Shown one piece after another: positions 1 through 5,979 of a DNA stretch of 5,979 nucleotides. The stretch spans positions 1-5,979 of the forward strand of contig CALMBS010000190.1 of NCBI GenBank assembly GCA_937860285.1, written 5' to 3'. The notes beneath the pieces were generated by a model. The model ran no database searches, was not told where the DNA came from, and saw only the letters and a program-made list of their open reading frames with translations. The stretch's first letter is position 1; every line of letters begins with the position of its first letter. The position numbers and the translations under genes are program-made. This stretch comes from an uncultured Chloroflexota bacterium (GTDB lineage: Bacteria; Chloroflexota; Dehalococcoidia; UBA2247; RBG-13-53-26).

Positions 1-59
1 GCAACAGCCGGTAGCCGCGGATATACGCGGCCAGCTTCGCCGGGCCGAGCGGCGGGCTG
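1..59 (+). other. Upstream part of the HyuA-like gene, interrupted by in-frame TAG
   Basis: Read in the frame of the downstream HyuA-like gene, these bases give NSR, a TAG stop at 12-14, then PRIYAASFAGPSGGL running directly into the ATG at 60. The A-G-P-S-G-G stretch resembles the SGPAGG-like segment that precedes the DxGGT ATP-binding motif in HyuA/oxoprolinase proteins, so this stretch is probably genuine coding sequence, not an untranslated leader. A single change of TAG to TAC would read R-Y-P-R-I-Y, which fits the style of the family. The stop could be a real nonsense mutation or a base error at the edge of the assembled sequence. There is no convincing ribosome binding site before the ATG at 60. 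Confidence 0.6.
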
Positions 60-1340
60 ATGGGCGCCCGCGACCTGTCCCACGCGGTTGGCGTTCAGAA
101 CTGGGTGTGCACGGACATGGGCGGCACCAGCTTCGACGTGGGCCTCATCCGCGGCGGGCAGCCGGTCATCGAGCGCGAGGTGGTCATCAACGGACGGATC
201 TACAACATCCCCACACTGCAGATGGACACCATCGGCGCCGGGACTGGCATGTACGTCACCATCGACCCCATCACCAAGAGGATAACCATCGGCCCCGAAA
301 GCAGCGGCGCCGACCCCGGACCGGTCTGCTACGAGATGGGGAATGAGGTCCCCACCGTCATGGACTGCGTCCTGATCATGGGCATCCTGAACCCGGACAA
401 CTACCTCGGGGGCAAGAAGAAGCTGAACAAGGAGAAGGCCTTCCGGGCCGTCAAGGAGAAGTGCGCCGACGTCCTGGGGGTCGATCCCTACTACTTCGCC
501 GACGGCGTGTACCGGCTGATCAACAGCCGCATGAAGGAGCACATCCGGTCGGTGCTATATGCCCGCGGCTTCTCACCGGCCGACTTCAACCTGCTCTGCT
601 TCGGCGGCGCCGGGCCCATGCATCTCGCCGGGTACACGGAGGGTCTCCCGTTCCGCGGCGTGGCCACCATGCCCTGGGCGGCCGGCTTCTCCTCCTTCGG
701 CTGTGCCGCGGAGGACATCAGCCACCGCTACCAGAAGTCCACCCCGGTCCTCATTCCCCCGGGGGCGGACGGCGCCTACAAGATGCTGATGGGCCAGCTG
801 CTGCTGAACGTGGGCTGGGACGAGCTGGAGAAGCAGGCCGCGGCGGACTTCGCCGCGGAGGGCCTGCCCTGGGACCAGGCCCGGGTACAGCAGATAGCCT
901 ACGTCCGCTACGGCGGCCAGATGGAGGACCTGGAGGTCATCTCCCCCGTGTCCCGCATCAACAGCCCCGAGGATATGGACACCCTGCTGGCGGCCTTCGA
1001 GACACTCTACGAGAGGATCTACGCCGGAGTCGCCAAGCACGAGCGGGCCGGCTTCCAGATAATGGAGCTGGGAGTCACCGCCACCGTCCCCAAGGTCAAG
1101 CCGCGGCTGGTCAAGCGGGCACTGGAGGGGAAGAAGCCGCCGCCGGAGGCCGTGAAGGGCCAGAGGCAGGTCCACTACGACGGGGCCTGGGGCCAGGCCG
1201 CCATCTACGACATGGACAAGCTGCGGCCGGGCAATGAGGTGCACGGGCTGGCGGTCATCGAGGCCCCGGCCACCACCCTCTTCCTGCCCCCGGGGCGGAG
1301 CATCAGGATGGACGAATGGACGCTGATGTGGCTGACGTAA
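60..1340 (+). CDS. HyuA-like (hydantoinase A/oxoprolinase family) ATPase subunit of an acetone-carboxylase-type complex, 5'-truncated
   Basis: This is the C-terminal two thirds of a HyuA-family protein, the likely equivalent of the acetone carboxylase beta subunit (AcxA). The family has an ASKHA ATPase fold and, in ketone carboxylases, uses ATP for substrate activation. Visible here are the phosphate-binding motif DMGGTSFDVG (residues 19-28 from the ATG at 60) and the adenosine-side motif CFGGAGPMH (180-188), followed by the C-terminal beta-rich region ending near 1340. Full-length relatives have roughly 650-720 residues; 426 are seen, so the N-terminal Hydant_A_N domain should lie left of the window. 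The ATG at 60 is only the first start after an in-frame TAG at 12-14, falls inside a conserved region and lacks a clear ribosome binding site, so it is unlikely to be the native start. The next gene begins 40 bp downstream. Family confidence is high; intactness and substrate are uncertain. Confidence 0.85.
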   Translation: MGARDLSHAVGVQNWVCTDMGGTSFDVGLIRGGQPVIEREVVINGRIYNIPTLQMDTIGAGTGMYVTIDPITKRITIGPESSGADPGPVCYEMGNEVPTVMDCVLIMGILNPDNYLGGKKKLNKEKAFRAVKEKCADVLGVDPYYFADGVYRLINSRMKEHIRSVLYARGFSPADFNLLCFGGAGPMHLAGYTEGLPFRGVATMPWAAGFSSFGCAAEDISHRYQKSTPVLIPPGADGAYKMLMGQLLLNVGWDELEKQAAADFAAEGLPWDQARVQQIAYVRYGGQMEDLEVISPVSRINSPEDMDTLLAAFETLYERIYAGVAKHERAGFQIMELGVTATVPKVKPRLVKRALEGKKPPPEAVKGQRQVHYDGAWGQAAIYDMDKLRPGNEVHGLAVIEAPATTLFLPPGRSIRMDEWTLMWLT

Positions 1341-1369
1341 ACCTGCCGGAAGTGAACGAGGAGCATCGC

Positions 1370-1376
1370 AGGAGGT
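1370..1376 (+). promoter_or_regulatory. Shine-Dalgarno site of the HyuB-like gene
   Basis: AGGAGGT lies four bases before the ATG at 1381. It is a near-perfect match to the anti-Shine-Dalgarno end of 16S rRNA and fixes that ATG as the start. It sits in the 40-bp gap after the HyuA-like gene, where I see no promoter or terminator, supporting co-transcription. Confidence 0.8.
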
Positions 1377-1380
1377 CAAG

Positions 1381-3579
1381 ATGAGCAAGCAGAAGAAGGG
1401 GATCGGAGACCGCGGCCAGACACTGAAGCGGATGCTCGAGGAGAACCGCCGGCTGCTCAAGGAGACCGGCTGCTACGCCGGCCTGACGCAGCCCCAGCTG
1501 CTCCGGCAGGACCCGGTCAAGGCCGAGCTCTTCCATTCGCGCATGATGTCCTCCCTCATCGCCGGACGGGAGACCTGCAAGATGGTCTCCGGCTCGCCAT
1601 ACGTTCGAGAGGTGGCCGAGCTGTGCATGGGCATCTACACGCCCGAGGGGGACAGCGTGCTGCAGTCCACCGGCATCCAGGTACACGTTCGGCTCATGGG
1701 CGACAACATTACCTGGATGATCGATAACAACTACGAAGAGGATGTGGGGATCAACGACGGCGACCTCTTCCTGGCCAACGACCCGGTGATAGCCGGGATC
1801 CACGCCGCAGACCTGTACGACATACTGCCCGTGTTCTGGGAGGGCGAGCTGGTGGCCTGGGTCTGCACCGTCATCATGGAGATGGATGTGGGGGCGGTCA
1901 GCCCCGGCTGCATGCCGACCACAGCCGTGGAGCGCGGCGCCGACGGCATCAAGTTCTGCTGCGAGAAGGTGGGATCGGGCGACCGGCTGAGGCGGGACTT
2001 CGAGATCAAGATCGAGATGAGCCTGGACATGTCCGACCTGTTCCTGCTGGACCGCAAGGGGGCCGTGGCGGCCAACATCAGGGTCCGCGAGGAGCTCAAG
2101 CACATCATCGGCGACTTCGGCCTGGACTACTTCAAGGCGGGCATCAAGGAGCTCATCGAGGAGGAGCGGCGCAGCCAGGTGGCGCGCATCAAACAGCGCA
2201 CGGTCCCCGGCCGCTACAAGGACGTGGTCCCGTTCGAGATCTACATGGCGGAGACCCAGACCTCGTGGCTCCCCGGCAAGAGGGACATGATCCGGCTCAT
2301 ACCGGTGCGGATGGATATCCTCCCGGAGGGGCGCCTGGTCCTGGACTTCGACGGCGTGGGCGAGTGGGGCTGGCACCCCTTCAATCCCACGCCCAAGGGA
2401 CTGTACGGCGCGCTGTCCATTTCGGTGGTCCAGACCCTGTCATACGACGGGCGGGCCAACCTGGGCTCGCTGCTCCCTTGCGAGATAAAGACCCCGCCGG
2501 TGGACTCCCTGTTCAACCCCAGCCTGATCAAGAAGCTGGCCACCGGCAATCCCTGGCCGGCCGCCATCGACGTGTTCAGCCTCTGGGTGGGCATGCTGGG
2601 GACCGCTTTCTACATGCGGGGATTCAGGGAGGAGGTCTTCAACAAGATATCCAGCTCCGGATGGCAGCTGGCCGGCTTCGACCAGTTCGGCGTCAAGCGT
2701 CCCATGATGGCCGGCACCACCGGCAACTTCGGCTGCGGCGCCTCCGGGGTCTGCGACGGCGTGGACACCGGGGCCTGGATCGCCACCATGGAGACGGACA
2801 CCGGCAACTGGGAGGTGTGGCAGCTCTTCATCCCCGAGATATACATGTCCCGGATGCTGGAGCCGTACTCCGTGGGCTGCGGCCGGTACCGGTCCGGGCT
2901 CTCCATGCCCACCATGGACATGCTGCACCGGGTGACGGTGGGCATCGGCAGCGGGGCCATCGGCTGCGCCCATGACCGCATCATCCCCAACCTGGGCCTC
3001 TTCGGCGGCTACCCGGGAGGCAAACGCAACACCTTCCTGGTGCGCTACCACGACTTCAAGGACACGGTGAGCAAGCGGCTGCCGCTCATCCACGAGATCG
3101 GCGACCCCCGGACATTCATGGACTATCCGTACGCCGAGGTCCGGCGGCTCAACCACATGCCGCCCACCATCGAGGTGAAGGACAAGGACCTGCTGATCGC
3201 CGACAACGGCTCCCCGGGCGGCCTGGGCGACCCCATCGAGAGGGACCCGGCCCTGCAGAAGGCAGACCTGGACAACGGCCTGACCAACCTCGACATCACC
3301 CGCAGGATGTACTGCATCGAGGCCAGCTACGACGAGAAGGCGAAGGAATGGCGTATAGACCAGAAGGCCACCAGCCAGCTGCGCGAGGCCAGGCGCCGGG
3401 AGCGCCTGGCCCGGGGCGTCCCGGTAGAGAAGTGGTGGCAGCAGGCGCGGCAGAGGATACAGGAGAAGCGCCTCGACCCGTTGCTGGTCGAGATGTACCG
3501 CAGCAGCATGAAGCTGTCCGAGGGCTTCACCCGGGAGTACCGGGATTTCTGGGGCCTGCCCGGTGACTTCACTTTCTGA
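1381..3579 (+). CDS. HyuB-like (hydantoinase B/oxoprolinase family) subunit, acetone carboxylase alpha-type
   Basis: The 732-residue protein is a full-length HyuB-family subunit, probably equivalent to acetone carboxylase alpha (AcxB, about 776 residues as I recall). In that enzyme this subunit holds the metal site where the activated ketone is carboxylated. Family landmarks in order are GDLFLANDP (127-135), the metal-site H-x-x-D (H141, D144), an N-x-G-x-x-x-P segment before DSLFNPS, a variant of the SGGxGxxRGG motif reading SVGCGRYRSG (497-506), and the C-terminal PGGLGDPIERDP (612-623). The family's HHAD-x-GG segment reads MEMDVGA (166-172), so a His expected as third metal ligand appears to be Met166. 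The protein has no signal peptide and no evident membrane segment, so it should be cytoplasmic. The gamma gene follows after 11 bp. Family and role as a carboxylase subunit are secure given the neighbours; the substrate (acetone, another ketone or an aryl ketone) is not. Confidence 0.9.
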   Translation: MSKQKKGIGDRGQTLKRMLEENRRLLKETGCYAGLTQPQLLRQDPVKAELFHSRMMSSLIAGRETCKMVSGSPYVREVAELCMGIYTPEGDSVLQSTGIQVHVRLMGDNITWMIDNNYEEDVGINDGDLFLANDPVIAGIHAADLYDILPVFWEGELVAWVCTVIMEMDVGAVSPGCMPTTAVERGADGIKFCCEKVGSGDRLRRDFEIKIEMSLDMSDLFLLDRKGAVAANIRVREELKHIIGDFGLDYFKAGIKELIEEERRSQVARIKQRTVPGRYKDVVPFEIYMAETQTSWLPGKRDMIRLIPVRMDILPEGRLVLDFDGVGEWGWHPFNPTPKGLYGALSISVVQTLSYDGRANLGSLLPCEIKTPPVDSLFNPSLIKKLATGNPWPAAIDVFSLWVGMLGTAFYMRGFREEVFNKISSSGWQLAGFDQFGVKRPMMAGTTGNFGCGASGVCDGVDTGAWIATMETDTGNWEVWQLFIPEIYMSRMLEPYSVGCGRYRSGLSMPTMDMLHRVTVGIGSGAIGCAHDRIIPNLGLFGGYPGGKRNTFLVRYHDFKDTVSKRLPLIHEIGDPRTFMDYPYAEVRRLNHMPPTIEVKDKDLLIADNGSPGGLGDPIERDPALQKADLDNGLTNLDITRRMYCIEASYDEKAKEWRIDQKATSQLREARRRERLARGVPVEKWWQQARQRIQEKRLDPLLVEMYRSSMKLSEGFTREYRDFWGLPGDFTF

Positions 3580-3583
3580 GGAG
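3578..3583 (+). promoter_or_regulatory. Shine-Dalgarno site of the gamma subunit gene, overlapping the upstream stop
   Basis: GAGGAG begins within the TGA stop codon (3577-3579) of the HyuB-like gene and lies seven bases before the ATG at 3591. The overlap implies translation of gamma from the same transcript, possibly by ribosomes finishing the upstream gene. Confidence 0.75.
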
Positions 3584-3590
3584 CAAGAAG

Positions 3591-4139
3591 ATGTCGTACA
3601 GCAAAGAAGACCTGAAAGACCTCTACGACGGCCGGCTGCCCTGGGAGAAGATCAAGGAGATCATGAGCCGGCCCAAGGACGACGACCGGTTCCAGAAGTA
3701 CGTCGAGATACTGCAGGAGCGCGTCCCCTGGAAGGAGAGGATCCTCCTCCCCATCGGAGAGCACCTCTACATTGTCGAGAAGGGCGCGGAACGTATCGTC
3801 AAGTGCGACTGCGGGCACGAGCTCGGGGACTACCGCCGCAACTGGAAGCTGGCCGCCCTCATCTTCGTCAGGGACACGCGCCAGAAGCTGGAGGAGGTCT
3901 ACCCCGGGATCCGGTGTCCCGACCCCGACTTCTGCGAGGTCCGCGAGTTCTACTGCCCCGGGTGCGGCGCCCTGCTCAAGGTGGAGAGCGTGCCGGTGGG
4001 CTGCCCCATCGTCTTCGACTTCCTGCCCAACCTGGATGCCTTCTACCGCGAATGGCTGGGCCGGCCCCTGGCCACCGACCAGGAACCAAAGGACCTGTCG
4101 AACGAGGTCACGCTGTCCTGGAGGGCCGGGATCACGTAG
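3591..4139 (+). CDS. acxC: Acetone carboxylase gamma subunit
   Basis: The 182-residue product matches the small gamma subunit of acetone carboxylase (about 170-180 residues), which is required with the two large subunits for the ATP-dependent carboxylation of a ketone. It starts with a charged helical region (about 5-50). A Cys-rich core follows: CDCGHELGDY (72-81), C109, C115, and YCPGCGALL (121-129), ending in a C-P-I-V-F-D-F segment (138-144). The paired C72/C74 and C122/C125 look like a zinc ribbon, which agrees with zinc reported in the gamma subunit of acetone carboxylase. The segment RRNWKL (82-87) between the pairs also looks conserved in style. It is the last gene of the operon, 11 bp after the HyuB-like gene. 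No separate function outside the complex is known to me. Its presence is the main reason for assigning this operon to ketone carboxylation and not to hydantoin or oxoproline hydrolysis. Confidence 0.88.
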   Translation: MSYSKEDLKDLYDGRLPWEKIKEIMSRPKDDDRFQKYVEILQERVPWKERILLPIGEHLYIVEKGAERIVKCDCGHELGDYRRNWKLAALIFVRDTRQKLEEVYPGIRCPDPDFCEVREFYCPGCGALLKVESVPVGCPIVFDFLPNLDAFYREWLGRPLATDQEPKDLSNEVTLSWRAGIT

Positions 4140-4150
4140 ATGCTCAGAAT

Positions 4151-4170
4151 GGCCTCCAAAGGCCTCCAAA
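4151..4170 (+). repeat. Two perfect tandem copies of a 10-bp unit (GGCCTCCAAA)
   Basis: GGCCTCCAAA occurs twice without a gap, followed by GG, starting 11 bp after the gamma stop codon. The repeat also creates a short hairpin, GGCCT (4151-4155) with AGGCC (4160-4164) around a CCAA loop, but no T-run follows. It could be simple slippage or a pair of protein-binding half-sites directly upstream of the promoter candidate at 4175. Confidence 0.7.
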
Positions 4171-4174
4171 GGAC

Positions 4175-4203
4175 TTGACATTATCGTTATCAACGGGTAT
4201 GGT
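4175..4203 (+). promoter_or_regulatory. Candidate sigma-70-type promoter for the helicase gene
   Basis: A perfect -35 box TTGACA (4175-4180) is followed, after an optimal 17-bp spacer, by TATGGT (4198-4203), which matches 4 of 6 bases of the -10 consensus. The spacer region is visibly AT-richer than the flanking genes. Transcription would start near 4210, giving a leader of about 100 bases before the GTG at 4313. It lies in the only sizeable gap on the + strand, where a new transcription unit is expected after the carboxylase operon. Confidence 0.55.
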
Positions 4204-4242
4204 GGGTACCAGTAACATCAATGAGTTTCAGCAGTACCCGCC
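4201..4242 (+). repeat. Inverted repeat (9-bp arms, 24-bp spacer) in the helicase upstream region
   Basis: GGTGGGTAC (4201-4209) can pair with GTACCCGCC (4234-4242), with one G-T wobble at 4203/4240. If the RNA is made by read-through from the carboxylase operon, this forms a hairpin in the helicase leader. If transcription instead starts near 4210, the left arm is not transcribed, and the repeat would more likely act at DNA level, spanning the -10 box and start point as an operator would. Confidence 0.45.
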
Positions 4243-4302
4243 TCTGTCACCGCCTGATCCTGGCACGATCTCCCTTGACATCCGCTGGACTTCTGAACAC
4301 AA

Positions 4303-4308
4303 AAGGAG
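4303..4308 (+). promoter_or_regulatory. Shine-Dalgarno site selecting the GTG start of the helicase
   Basis: AAGGAG lies four bases before GTG at 4313, similar to the four-base spacing used by the HyuB-like gene here. It favours the GTG over the in-frame ATG at 4199, which overlaps the proposed -10 box and lacks a comparable site. Confidence 0.75.
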
Positions 4309-4312
4309 ACTC

Positions 4313-5560
4313 GTGACCTTCCAGGATTTCGACATCGACCCCCGTTTGCTGGCGGCCGTGGCCCAGGCCAGCTACGTCACCCCTACCCCCATCCAGGAGG
4401 CCGCCATTCCGGCCGCCCTGGACGGGCAGGACCTCATCGGCACGGCGCAGACCGGCACCGGAAAGACGGCGGCCTTCGTGCTGCCCATTCTGCAGAAGCT
4501 GCTCGGCGGACCGCGCGGCCACACGCGGGCCCTCATCCTGTCGCCCACCCGGGAGCTGGCGCAGCAGACGCACGAGACTATCGAGGCGCTGGGCGCCCGG
4601 ACGGGCATCCGCAGCGCTACGGTCTACGGCGGCGTCCGCTACACCTCCCAGATCAAGGCCCTGAAGGGCGGCATCGATATCATCGTGGCCTGCCCCGGAC
4701 GGCTCCTGGACCTGATCGGACAGGGCTGCGGCCGCTTCGACCGGCTGGAAGCGCTGGTCATCGACGAGGCCGATCGCATGCTCGACATGGGCTTCCTGCC
4801 CTCCGTCCGTGAGATACTGAAGCATCTGCCGGCGAGGCGGCAGACCATGCTCTTCTCCGCCACCTTCCCGCACGAGGTGGAGCAGCTGGCCAGCCAGGTG
4901 CTGACCAACCCCCAGCGCATTGCCATCGGGCTCATGCGGCCCGTGGAGACGGTCTCGCACGCCCTCTATCCGGTGGACGAATCACAGAAGATGGACCTGC
5001 TGCTGGCGTTGCTGAAGTCGCCCGAACGGACCTCGGTGCTGGTCTTCACTCGCACCCGGCGCCGGGCGGACCGGATCACCCGGCAGATCGCCCGAGCTGG
5101 CCTCCGGGTGACCTGCCTCCACGGGGACCTCTCCCAGAGCCACCGGCAGGCAGCCTTGAACGGCTTCAAGTCCGGCGCCTACCGGGTCCTGGTGGCCACA
5201 GACATCGCCGCCCGGGGACTGGACGTAGAGGGAATCTCGCACGTCATCAACTACGACATGCCCGACACGGCGGATGCCTACCTGCACCGCATCGGCCGCA
5301 CCGGCCGGGCGGAGCGCACCGGGGACGCCATCACCCTGGCTACGCCGCAGGACTGGGAGATGGTGTGGACGCTGCAGAAGATCATGGGAGAGGACCTCTC
5401 CCGGCAGATGCTGGACGGCTTCGAGTACAGTCGACAGGTCTCCGCCATCTACGCCCCGGTGAAGGCAGCGACGCCAGCCGCCCGCCCCACGAAGTCCCAC
5501 GGGCGCCATTTCGCCCCGGCCCGGCAGTCCGTCAGGGGCTTCTACCGGCGAGGGGGCTAG
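4313..5560 (+). CDS. DEAD-box ATP-dependent RNA helicase, RhlE type
   Basis: The 415-residue protein unwinds short RNA duplexes using ATP and would act in the cytoplasm in RNA decay, ribosome assembly or cold adaptation. All helicase motifs are present: aromatic F6 upstream and Q motif ending PTPIQ (24-28), motif I AQTGTGKT (45-52), Ia PTRELAQQ (78-85), Ib CPGR (127-130), motif II DEAD (151-154), motif III SAT (182-184), then the second RecA domain with VLVFTRT (IV), ATDIAARGLD (V) and HRIGRTGR (VI). Motif Ib has Cys where Thr is usual, a conservative variant. After the core comes a short basic tail rich in Arg, His and Lys ending near 5557, as in RhlE-like proteins, probably for RNA binding. 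The GTG start gives the N-terminus (M/V)TFQDFDIDPRLL, which fits the family, and has a Shine-Dalgarno site. An in-frame open region extends far upstream, but that part merely overlaps the gamma gene in another frame. The exact cellular role is unknown. Confidence 0.93.
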   Translation: MTFQDFDIDPRLLAAVAQASYVTPTPIQEAAIPAALDGQDLIGTAQTGTGKTAAFVLPILQKLLGGPRGHTRALILSPTRELAQQTHETIEALGARTGIRSATVYGGVRYTSQIKALKGGIDIIVACPGRLLDLIGQGCGRFDRLEALVIDEADRMLDMGFLPSVREILKHLPARRQTMLFSATFPHEVEQLASQVLTNPQRIAIGLMRPVETVSHALYPVDESQKMDLLLALLKSPERTSVLVFTRTRRRADRITRQIARAGLRVTCLHGDLSQSHRQAALNGFKSGAYRVLVATDIAARGLDVEGISHVINYDMPDTADAYLHRIGRTGRAERTGDAITLATPQDWEMVWTLQKIMGEDLSRQMLDGFEYSRQVSAIYAPVKAATPAARPTKSHGRHFAPARQSVRGFYRRGG

Positions 5561-5979
5561 CTGTACCAGATGGCATCCACTATCTTCGTCCTGATGGTCT
5601 GGTAGGCCGGGATAAACGCGGACACAATGGCCACCGCCGACAGTATCAGGGCTGAGGAGACCAGCATCATCCCATCGACCGCTAGCGTGACATCCCCGAA
5701 GGAGAAGTGGAAGGGATAGCGCGCCTCGATGGGCACCATGGCGTAGATGAAGATGAGTACCGCCGCCGCGATGCAGACGGCGGCGTAGAAGACGGCCCGG
5801 ATGACATACGCCATCACGATGGCGGGCGCGGTGATGCCTATGGCCCGCTCGATGCCGATCTGCCGCTTCCGGTTCACCAGGTCAACGTAGGTCACGATGA
5901 AGATGGTGATGGCTGCCACCACCAGGGCCGTCCCCCGCAGTATGGTGATGATCTGGTCGAAGCTGCTGGTCATGCTCTT
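5557..5979 (-). CDS. FtsX/MacB-type ABC transporter permease, C-terminal part (5' end outside window)
   Basis: The 140 visible codons form the C-terminal FtsX domain of an ABC permease. There are three membrane segments (about 8-30, 54-80 and 102-123, counted from the Met at 5973). The cytoplasmic stretch NRKRQIGIERAIGITAPAI (34-52) between the first two matches the family's R-x-x-E/Q-I-G-x-x-R-A-x-G coupling region that contacts the ATPase. A periplasmic or external loop (about 81-101) lies before the last helix. Such permeases work with a LolD/MacB-like ATPase to export lipoproteins, peptides or drugs, or act mechanically. The frame stays open to the window edge through AAG-AGC before the Met, and the missing N-terminal helix and large external domain should lie beyond 5979, so that Met is not the native start. 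The gene converges on the helicase, and their stop codons share CTAG at 5557-5560. The substrate cannot be told. Confidence 0.82.
   Translation of the reverse strand, partial: KSMTSSFDQIITILRGTALVVAAITIFIVTYVDLVNRKRQIGIERAIGITAPAIVMAYVIRAVFYAAVCIAAAVLIFIYAMVPIEARYPFHFSFGDVTLAVDGMMLVSSALILSAVAIVSAFIPAYQTIRTKIVDAIWYS

Noticed and set aside
4151..4170. CRISPR or other repeat array
   Set aside because: Only two adjacent 10-bp copies with no spacers and no cas-like gene nearby.
4151..4180. Rho-independent terminator after the gamma subunit gene
   Set aside because: The stem GGCCT/AGGCC is only 5 bp and is followed by TCCAAAGGACTTG, with no T-run; it is better described as part of the tandem repeat.
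4275..4303. Second promoter at TTGACA 4275
   Set aside because: Bases 16-18 bp downstream read ACACAAAA, with no acceptable -10 box.
3563..4312. Open + strand frame continuous with the helicase, suggesting a 665-residue fusion protein
   Set aside because: The first 200 or so residues are Arg/Pro/Gly-rich and overlap the well-supported gamma subunit gene in another frame; the helicase has its own GTG start and Shine-Dalgarno site.
573..4960. Several long open frames on the - strand (573-1460, 1303-2376, 2440-3156, 3327-4193, 4247-4960)
   Set aside because: They lie opposite genes with recognisable motifs, have low-complexity Gly/Ala/Leu/Val/His-rich products typical of antisense frames in GC-rich DNA, and contain no recognisable domain.

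Overview
The window is GC-rich bacterial DNA with tightly packed genes. Three genes on the + strand form an apparent operon for an ATP-dependent ketone carboxylase of the acetone carboxylase type. It encodes a HyuA-like ATPase subunit (5' end missing), a HyuB-like metal-site subunit, and a small Cys-rich gamma subunit. A DEAD-box RNA helicase of the RhlE type follows on the same strand. The 3' part of an FtsX/MacB-type ABC transporter permease lies on the - strand and runs off the right edge. The strong Shine-Dalgarno sites and a sigma-70-like promoter indicate a bacterium. ATA (Ile) and AGG (Arg) codons are fairly common despite the high GC. This, plus an acetone-carboxylase-like operon, would suit an uncultivated anaerobe such as a Chloroflexota (Dehalococcoidia) or Desulfobacterota member, but that placement is a weak inference.

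Layout. 1-59: coding-like sequence continuous with the HyuA gene but broken by an in-frame TAG at 12-14. 60-1340: HyuA-like subunit. 1381-3579: HyuB-like subunit. 3591-4139: gamma subunit. 4140-4312: a 173-bp, less GC-rich gap with a 10-bp tandem repeat, a good promoter candidate and an inverted repeat. 4313-5560: helicase, starting at GTG. 5557-5979: permease, convergent with the helicase and sharing a CTAG in which both stop codons lie.

How the genes work together. The three carboxylase genes are separated by 40 and 11 bp, each downstream one with its own ribosome binding site, as expected for subunits of one complex. By analogy with acetone carboxylase, the HyuA subunit would use ATP to phosphorylate the ketone enol(ate) and/or bicarbonate. 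The HyuB subunit would carry the metal-centred carboxylation site, and gamma would be a zinc-bearing accessory subunit. The true substrate cannot be read from sequence: the HyuB subunit departs from family consensus at several places, including one expected metal ligand. The helicase and permease look like unrelated neighbours. I found no CRISPR array, transposase, tRNA, rRNA or phage gene. The only candidates for something undescribed are the divergent metal site of the carboxylase and the structured helicase leader.
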